Shown here: positions 56,605-64,000 of the stretch, piece by piece
How the letters are laid out: every line of letters starts with the position of its first letter
Numbering within the stretch: position 1 is the stretch's first letter
Assembly: GCF_000264905.1 (NCBI RefSeq)
Contig: NW_006763132.1
Span: 2,268,719-2,332,718 of the forward strand
Source of the DNA: Stereum hirsutum FP-91666 SS1
Taxonomy: Eukaryota > Basidiomycota > Agaricomycetes > Russulales > Stereaceae
DNA: 64,000 bases
Direction: 5' to 3'
The notes under the pieces: generated by a model
The model's input: the letters and a program-made list of their open reading frames with translations, nothing else
Database searches by the model: none
What the model was told of the DNA's origin: nothing
Translations under genes and position numbers: made by a program

Positions 56605-58150
56605 AAGCTTCGTTCGCATTCATGAGCGCCAGGCGTTTTCGTGCGCCCTTGTTGTTCGTTTTTCTTAGGCTGTTCTGTTGTTCTGTTTCGATACGCTTTG
56701 ATATGCTACGCTGTGAGGGATGTGAACACTTCATTTGCGCGATTAGGTTGGGTGCACTAGGAGGGTCGTGGGTACGGATATGATGGGCGTTGGGCATGAA
56801 GGGCATAGCATGGAGCTGGAAGAGAGAAGCAGAGTCGGCGGGCGGGTGGAGCGGAATGTTGGGTCCAGTCAGAGCCCTTCTTTCGCCATCATTGGTGGTT
56901 TGGAGATTACTGGAGGCTGGGAGGTGCTACGGGGGGTATTGCACGGCGATGGAGGCCTTTCCTTCTTCTCTTCTTCTTTTTGATTTTTTAGTCGTGTGTT
57001 CTCGTTCTTTTCAGTTCTGAGTTCTCCCTTCACTTTCTTTCCTTTTCACCTCTTTCTTTTCTATTCCTCATTTCAAGTCTGCTATCTGTTGTTTTCACAG
57101 TGGAGCCTTCTTTTCTATACGTGTGGAGGTGGTTCTGTCCCGTCGTATTCTTCGATGGGCTGTTCTATCGTTGCTGTCGTTGCTGTCGTCGTCATCATCA
57201 TCATCTTCATCTCTTTTTCTTCCTTCTTTCTTTACCTTTGTTTCGTCGCCTTCTCTTTTCTTGTTCTCGTCCCTCCAACTACCTATCAGTGAGGTACGCG
57301 GCTCAGGACGAGCAGCACATTCTTTCTTCTACTACTTCAACTGTCTCTGTTTGAGAACTTGGCGAGAGGGCGCGCTGCGGTGTGGTGTGGCGTAGTATGG
57401 TGTGGTGTTGTGCGGTGTGGGTGTGTGGGTGTGTGGCATGGTGTGGATGGAGAGCGACTACTTGGATTGGAGGCCCTGCCCTTGCTCTGCCTTGCCCTGT
57501 ACCTACCTTCACTTTCCTTGTGCATCCGATCATTGATTGTTCACGGCTCGAGTCGGTGGGTGTAGATGTTGGCACCGAATTGAACCTTCAAGCGATAGAG
57601 TCTAAGGTCAGCGCCAAGATGCTGGGAAGTGGCGACCGAAAGAAGAAGGGCCATTCACAAGGTGTGCTCTTTGTGTGAGCTTCCCAAACATCAAGTACTG
57701 GTAACTGGCCAGAATAAAGGACGAGCATGAAGTATCTCGTCAAATAATTCAGGTCAAGAGCAGAAACACAGTGCGACATGTCTGTCTAGGTCTAAGGTTA
57801 GGGTCTGTGGGAGGACGGATCGGACTTGGGTTAGGTTGAGCCACCCTCCTCTTTGAGGACTTTTTTCTCCTTGTGCACAGTACTGGTGCACCATCAGGCT
57901 CTGGATCAATCATGGCAGCCATTATCGATCAATCGCTGGTCCAGCAATGCAATGGAACTGCACCATCATAGTGCAAGCTGAGCGCAGACTTGCGTGTCCT
58001 CCCGACGGAAATTGCTTGATCATCCTACAGCATCCACCTCCGATTCGGCGTTGCGTTAGTAAGTTCAACTTGTACACCCTTCAAAAGCGAAGAATACAGA
58101 GCTCTTTGTTTTACCGTCTCCTCTGTCTGTGTATCATCTATCTTGGCGCC
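56605..58150. other. Intergenic region with repeat fragment and GT-rich run
   Basis: 3' flank of ataxin-2 and promoter of the reductase. It contains a T/C-rich zone (56980-57270), a TGTGG-type run (57375-57445) and the dispersed repeat at 57624-57729. No gene is supported. Confidence 0.5.
57624..57729 (-). repeat. Dispersed repeat, inverted copy (B then A contiguous)
   Basis: Read on the minus strand, blocks B1 (57729-57704), B2 (57684-57664) and A (57661-57624) are adjacent. At 42 kb, A comes first and B lies about 395 bp later. Likely a remnant of a mobile element. Confidence 0.8.
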
Positions 58151-59386
58151 ATGTCGACCTCCTTCGAACCCGTAATCCCCAAAGGCTCTACTGTCCTTGT
58201 AACGGGTGCAAACGGTTACATTGGTTCTCATGTCGTAGATCAGCTTTTGCTCGCAGGCTACAAGGTCCGCGGTACAGTTCGTGATGCAACTAAAGCAAAA
58301 TGGGCACAGGATCTATTCGAGAAGAGGTATGGGCCAGGAAAGTTTGAGAGTGTTGTCGTTCCGGACATGACCGTCGATGGAGCATACGATGAAGCTGCCA
58401 AAGGTATGTAGCTCGTTCTTATGCTCTAATACACATTCAACTTGTCCATGATGCTCGATTAATCTCATTAAAACATCGGATTTATGATACATGACCCACC
58501 AGGTGTCAGCGCCGTCGCCCACGTCGCCGCTAACCTCACCTTCTCTACCGACCCCAAAATTGTAATCCCAGAAACCGTTAACGGTGCCCTCAACGCCCTC
58601 CGCGCCGCCGTCAAATATCCCACCATCAAACGCGTCGTCGTCACCTCCTCATCCGCCGCCACCTGCTTCCCCAAACCTAACGTCCCTTTTACTATCACAT
58701 CAGACATGTACAACGACGAGGCCGTCAAGCTCACGCGGGAGGGCGCCAGTACGAAAGCGGGGACGAATGACTTTATGTATGGATACGCTGTATATGCAGC
58801 ATCGAAGACGGAGGCTGAGAAGGCGTGTTGGAAGTTCGTGGAGGAGGAGAAGCCGAGCTTTGAGTTGAGCACTGTGTTGCCGAATACAAATTTTGGACCG
58901 GTGTTTGATACGACAGTGCCGGTGTCGACGGGGACGTGGGCTGGGATGATCCTGAGGGGGGAAGCCGGACCACTGGCGAAGAGCGTTACGCCTCGTGAGT
59001 CTTTCATTCACCCTTCCCTTTTGCTCCATTTTGTCAGATTTTCACTTTCTCATAACCACTGTTTTGATATGGACATTGCAGAGTGGTTCGTCGATGTCCG
59101 AGACACCGCCCGTCTCCACGTCGCTGCTCTGATCAACCCGGCAGTCAAATCCGAACGTATCTTCGCCTTCGGAGAACCTTTCAACTGGACCACCATGTTC
59201 TCAATTATGCGCAAAGCCTTCCCTGACCGCGCTGATAAGATTCCTGACGATATCCCGAACGAGGGGAAGGATCTCAGTATTGTGCAGACGAAGGCGAGAA
59301 GCGAGGAGTTGTTGAGGGCGTTTGGTCAGGATGGTTTCATCAGTCTGGAGGAGAGTCTCAAGGCGAATGCGCAGGCGTATCTTTAG
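58151..59386 (+). CDS. NAD(P)-dependent extended SDR, aldehyde/ketone reductase-like
   Basis: ATG at 58151; introns at about 58405-58501 and 58995-59081; about 350 aa. Rossmann motif VLVTGANGYIGSHVVDQLLLAGYKVRGTVRD (G-x-x-G-x-x-G). Then VSAVAHVAANLTF, the catalytic Ser in RVVVTSSSAA and the YAASK active-site Tyr/Lys. Late blocks are LSTVLPNTNFGPVFD, WFVDVRDTARLHVAAL and RIFAFGEPFNWTTM. This is the dihydroflavonol-4-reductase/Gre2-type group: cytosolic enzymes reducing aldehydes and ketones with NADPH. The substrate is unknown. Nothing around it suggests a biosynthetic cluster. Confidence 0.88.
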
Positions 59387-60077
59387 TGAGGCCATTAAGG
59401 GCCTTTCCCTCATAATTCTAGGGATAAAGAAGAGGAAAGCATGACAAATAATTGAAGCTGTTGTACCACAAGAACCTGCATGATCGAAGTGTCTGTATCA
59501 TAATCGTTCGGGTAGATTCGGGGCTGGTGGTGGTTCCAGCAGACTGTTCTTTGATAAACGTTCTCATCTTACTAGAGCTCGGATACATCTCAGACTCCAT
59601 TGTTTCTCAAAGCTGAGGTGATTATTATCCATTTCCCATTGCTCCAATGGCACGGGTGGCCAGACGACGGGGTTGTTCCGGCGCATCACCGTTATGATAT
59701 GTAATGCAAGTCGGAGATTTACGGCTCTCTATCTGTGCACCATCATCATGCACCATCACCGGACAACACCTCATCGTTCGGCTTGCCTCTTGCACTTGTT
59801 CAGAAGGGGACGCGGGCGTAACATGTCCTTCTTAAATAGCTATGACTACAATGGGACCTGACGACAATTTGACTAGACTCTTGAGCTCTCTCTGACCTCG
59901 ACTTCCATCTTACTTAGAGTGGCCATCGCTGCTCAACAACTTACTTGCTGGGGACTAGTGATCGTCCATCCACAACTAATACGTTCGTAGGTGTGTTTTT
60001 CTGAACATCTACATCCGACATGGTGAAATTGACACCTCCGTGAAGCCTCAAAGGCTCTGAAGCGAAATTGCGCATCG
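59387..60077. other. Intergenic region, no supported gene
   Basis: About 690 bp between two plus-strand genes; promoter and 5' UTR of the second paraoxonase-like gene. No repeats or RNA genes were noticed. Confidence 0.4.
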
Positions 60078-61532
60078 ATGGCCCCGAAACTCAACATTCT
60101 CGCCGGTACAATAGCTTTGGTCGTGAGTTTATTATCTTAAGAGTGTCATTGCACAAATTTCTAGTACTCAAATTGCATCTTTTGCTCTGGGTAGGGCATA
60201 CTGTTATGGCGTAGCGGACGTGCCTTCAACAGCTTCCTCCTGCCTACGCATGATTTCCCTATCGCCTACTTCTCTGGAGGACTGCACGATTCTCAATGCA
60301 CCACACTTAGGGACCCTGACGAGAGACAAAACGAACTGAAGTACTGTGAGGACGCCACGTTTTGGGACCTTGTGCACTCCGAGTCCGGAGAACTACAGGA
60401 TAGACTGGTGATCGCCAGTTGCGAACCGGGAAGGAAGGCATGGCACCTCGTAAACGGACCGCTAAGGGATGCAGAGCCGAGAGGTGCGCTCTGGGTGTTT
60501 CCCGCGCGGGGTCCTGAGGTAAGGAAGCCCAAGAAGATCCAGCTCGAGGGATATCCGGAAGGCCATTACTTCCATCCTATGGGTCTCCAAGTCTACCCTG
60601 CTCATTCTTCTCAAGACGACTCCTTCATGTACGTCGTCAATCACGCGAAGAACGGAGGTTACATCACTACCATCGAACAGTTCTCCATATCATGGTCCGA
60701 TCCCACCATCGCTACGCATATCCGAACACTGTCTTCTCCACATTTCGTCTCTCTTAACGCCTTGGCCCTCACATCCCCGACATCGTTCTACGTCACGAAC
60801 GATCATTATCTCGTACCAGAGTACTACGGCTTCCTCGATGAGGCACTATACATGGTCGAGACATTGCTCGGCCTACCACTCTCCTGGGTCAGCCACGTCT
60901 CCCTTCACCCCAACGAAGAAACCTCCTCCGTGAATGTCGAACATGAGGTGGTCGCGCGCGGCATTGCATTTGCCAATGGAATATCTCTGTCATCGTCTGG
61001 GGAGACCGTGGCCGTCGCTTCGAGTTCCCTCGCAGAAGTCCTTTTGTTCAACCGCGACCCATCAAGCAACGCCTTGTCATTCTCATCTCGTATCCCACTA
61101 CCATTCGCGCCGGATAACCTTGCGTTCTATCACCGCGATGGTCACGGAGACGCTGAATCACTGATAGTCGCGGGCCACCCTCATTTTCCCTCGCTGGGCT
61201 CAGTTGCTCAGAACGTACCAGGCGCCATCGCCCCATCTTGGGTTCTCTCACTCACCCCTCGACCACCGTCGAACGACACCTCCACGTCTTTCTTCAGCTC
61301 ATCCAACACATCAAGCGAGTCACGGTATGATACGGAGGCGCCAGTGTCAGCCAGTAGGAAAGCGGGTGCAGTGGAGAGCCACGAGGCGAAAACACTGTAT
61401 CAGAGCGACGGAAGGGCGTTCGGAACTAGTGCGAGTGGTCTTTGGGATGCAGATGGGGATAGAGCAGGGAAGGGGGTCTTGTACGTTGCAGGAATCTTCG
61501 AGGAGGGTTTGTTGATGTGTAGCGAGGCTTGA
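60078..61532 (+). CDS. Paraoxonase/arylesterase-like beta-propeller protein (copy 2)
   Basis: Exon 1 (60078-60122) encodes MAPKLNILAGTIALV. The intron is 60123-60194 (GTGAGT...GTAG). Exon 2 (60195-61532) starts GILLWRSG. Total 460 aa, equal to copy 1, with the intron at the same point in the leader helix. The same PON features occur: YCEDATFWDLV, FMYVVNHAKN, FYVTNDHYLVPE, IAFANGISLSSSG, FAPDNLAFY and GKGVLYVAGIFEEG. The His115-equivalent position is Met (FHPMG). The two copies share many long blocks but differ throughout, so the duplication is not recent. It is predicted to be a Ca-dependent lactonase/esterase anchored by its N-terminal helix. Confidence 0.88.
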
Positions 61533-62082
61533 AAGGCGATTGCAAGTGCGGCGTGTCCGTAATGAGTTCGGCACGATCCATACGTCAGAATATAGACGGT
61601 ATTCCAGAAGTATGTATATATAATGAAGTCATGATTTTCGGCCGGTTCCTGGACACTTATATCTGCCAATGTGGTCTATGTATGCTGGACTGATGTTCTA
61701 TAAATCTTGCAGTCGATTAGTATGTGCAGAGGGAGAAGCGCTGAATTTTGTATTTGTATGTTCATATACTGTTGATCATTGGCTTGTTCGAGGCATATCT
61801 CGTCAAGTTCCTGAAACCGCCACGTATACAATCGGCAGAATCCAGGGATCAGTCAAATAGAGGTTCCCAGCTGTAAACGCTGGTTGTATCACCAAGAACA
61901 GGACTAGCTATCGATACAACGCACAACTTCAGTATTTATACACTTTGAGTGTCCATGCGGACCTGCAATGGTAGCGCTGTGCGCGTATGACGCCGGCGCC
62001 CTGAAACCCTCTTCCTCTTGTGCACCTTGTCCGCCTCCCATTCTGTTTTAATCTGCTCATCATACCGCAAGTCTTAGATCTC
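61533..62082. other. Convergent intergenic region, no supported gene
   Basis: 550 bp between convergent genes. Only short frames; nothing recognised. Confidence 0.4.
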
Positions 62083-64000
62083 CTAAGCGAGCTCCGCCTT
62101 CCTCACCCTCACACCGGCCTTACCCTTACCCTTCGCAGGGGTCGTCACAGGCGGCGGCGGTGGCATCTCCATCGTCTCCCACATATCCGAATCCGGAGGG
62201 GGCATGTCGAACGCTGGCGGCAACTGACCCTTCCGCTGCTTTTGCATCGTTCCAGGCGTTTTTGGCGCTGTCTCTATTCCTGGTGCTCGGAAATGTGCTT
62301 CTGCGAGAGGGGTTGGGGCAGTGGCTTTGGTATGAGAACGAGTAGAACGTCGGACAGGTGTTTGGGGCGCTCGTGGTGCGGCGGCGACTTGTCGAGTGGG
62401 TGGCGGTAATGGGGCTGGGGCGTGATCTTCGTATTCGTGTGTGGACGTTTCGGATTCGGGTTCGGGTTCGGGCTCTTGGACGGGAGATTCGGGGCCTGGG
62501 CTGGGGATGGGAGATAGTGGTGCTTCGAGGCGGACTGAGACTGCTTCTGAAGGCTCGCTGACGGGGTGGTATTCGTACTGGGCAGCTGGCTTCGGATCAG
62601 GTTCGATAGCAAGAGGCGCAGGTTGAGCTTGTGAAGCATGGGACAAAGCCCTGCAGTGAATGAATTAATCCAATAGGCGTAAAAGGATGTTTGGATGAAG
62701 GCAGACGGAGAGACTGATGGATATTTACCTGATCTCGGCCCGTCGCATGTTACGCCATTCCTTGCAGCTGTCTTTGAACTGCATGAGGATACCCGCGAGG
62801 TCGTTGTAGAACTGAGATAGAAACGTTAGCGCTGCGGGAACGTGTAAAATGGAGTCGCTTACCTTCAATCCCTCGTCGAGATGCCTCACGATCTCCTTGT
62901 ACTTATGGTAGGCCAGATCCAGAGACTGTAAAGCATGCTCTCGCTCTTTCACTGCCGGATCATCTTTCCTGGACAACAAGAATGCCTCATTCGTTGTCTA
63001 TCGAGACGACCCCAACGAATTAGCCCGATCGCTCGATCAAGATGGTGCGTCAGATCGCAAAACAGAACGTACCTCCAGCTCTCCAAGACAACCCTCCTGC
63101 TCGGCCCCGCTCTCGTTAATGCCGGCCCCGAACTTCTCGAATTTAGCCAACTCTTCCTCCAGTTCACCTTCCAACATTTCCGGCTTGACCTCCACCCACC
63201 CACCGGCCCCGTTCGTCTGACCTGTCTCCTTAAGTACATTCTCCATCTTCGCCGCCTCCTTCAAAATCCGTGGCGTTATATCGTCTGCATCGGCGAGGCG
63301 TTCAGCGCGTTTCACGAGATCACGACGCGTACGTTGCAAGTCGTCGAGTCGTTCGAGAAGACGACGTAGATGACGGGAGTGTTTTTGAGTCGTAGAGTTT
63401 GTCGTGCGGCTTGAGTTCGTCGGAGAGATCGTAGACGAAGGGATGGCTTGTTCGAGTTCGTCCTATGGGCTGGATCAGACGACAAACAACAAGCGTGTTT
63501 GACTGAGACTAACCTCGTCCCAAGTAAGTTGCACGATATTCTTCTCCCAATCCATCCACCTTACTCTGATGACCTCATCGCTGTCCGCTGCCTGGGTCAG
63601 TATCCCCCTGTACCTCTTCGCCTTCTCTGTTAACTCCACATTGGCTTCAATTGAGGGCTTGCGGACAGATGGCATCGACGCTTGAAAGTCTTCGTCCTCT
63701 TCGGCTTCGTCGTCTAGAATGTCCATGGCCTATCCGCCACAGAAGGTATATCATGAGTGCAAATAATATTGGTCGGCAGAAGTTACGTACATCCTCCAAA
63801 AGGTCCGCATCACGCTTCGCCAAGGCGCCCACATCCTCAATCTCCTTCATCACTTTCTGTGGTCCGTTCTCCGATCTCACTTCTTCCGCTTTCTGTAGAA
63901 GACTGGGCGGCAGTCCGATTGGCTTCTCGAGGGCATCGAGGGCAGCAGGGAGGTTGAGATTGCGAAGAGTTCTATAACTCAATTTTCATCAGAGTCAGCC
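62083..64000 (-). CDS. BRO1/ALIX-type protein, probably palA/RIM20 (3' part only)
   Basis: The 5' end lies beyond the window; the first visible exon begins at about 63971. Visible sequence is the ALIX V-domain: TLRNLNLPAALDALEKPIGLPPSLLQKAEEVRSE, MKEIEDVGALAKRDADLLED, MDILDDEAEEDEDFQ, RKPSIEANVELTEKAKRYRG, RRDLVKRAERLADADDITP and REHALQSLDLAYHKYKEIVRHLDEGLKFYNDLAGILMQFKDSCKEWRNMRR. A Pro-rich tail of about 180 aa ends MPPPPPVTTPAKGKGKAGVRVRKAELA at 62083. RIM20/palA scaffolds ESCRT-III and the PalB protease to activate the alkaline-pH factor PacC; the related Bro1/ALIX acts in cargo deubiquitination. The LPPSLLQKAEEVR region and DILDDEAEEDE favour palA, but the missing BRO1 domain prevents a firm choice. 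Confidence 0.78.

Overview
The window is chromosomal DNA of a filamentous basidiomycete, most likely an Agaricomycete. The genes are spliced, usually with 45-80 nt introns of GT...CTRAY...YAG form, and they encode families typical of mushroom-forming fungi: DUF6535 membrane protein, DUF4246 protein, Kre9/Knh1-type Ser-rich GPI proteins, fungal aquaglyceroporin and paraoxonase-like arylesterases. I saw no rRNA, tRNA, CRISPR array, intact transposon or biosynthetic gene cluster. All gene models were spliced by eye from reading frame and family conservation, so exon borders are predictions.

Layout, left to right. (1) 0.2-14 kb: a paraoxonase-like gene (+), then a minus-strand run of an MFS transporter, a DUF6535 membrane protein, a tail-anchored APSES-fold protein resembling the telomere anchor Bqt4, and a long coiled-coil protein. 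(2) 15-24 kb: a cytoplasmic-type GH13 alpha-amylase (+), an F-box protein (-), mitochondrial methionyl-tRNA formyltransferase (+) and an ERp38-type protein disulfide isomerase (+). (3) 24.6-28.4 kb: a tandem pair of Ser-rich GPI-anchored wall proteins. (4) 29.8-34.6 kb: a DHA1-type MFS drug transporter (-) and a Ser/Pro-rich unknown protein (-). (5) 35.5-42 kb: ferroportin (+), then the spindle-checkpoint kinase BUB1 (+). (6) 43-48.4 kb: a DUF4246 protein (-) and an aquaglyceroporin (-). (7) 51.6-56.6 kb: an ataxin-2/Pbp1 homologue (+) with poly-Q and poly-G tracts. (8) 58-64 kb: an NAD(P)-dependent short-chain reductase (+), a second paraoxonase-like gene (+) of the same predicted length as the first, and the 3' part of a BRO1/ALIX-type gene, probably palA/RIM20 (-), cut by the window end.

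The genes are mostly unrelated housekeeping and accessory functions and do not form one pathway. The most unusual layer is gene architecture. The tandem GPI-protein genes each need a 2-nt micro-exon (after a 14-nt one) to keep frame. The amylase needs a 4-nt micro-exon that completes its catalytic Asp codon, and it also uses a GC-AG intron. The first CGHC active site of the disulfide isomerase is assembled from 15-nt and 13-nt exons. Other points are a BUB1 with four F-x-P-F-V-D repeats, an aquaglyceroporin with HPA in place of the first NPA, loss of the His115-equivalent in both paraoxonase homologues, and a short dispersed repeat found inverted and permuted at 42 kb and 57 kb.
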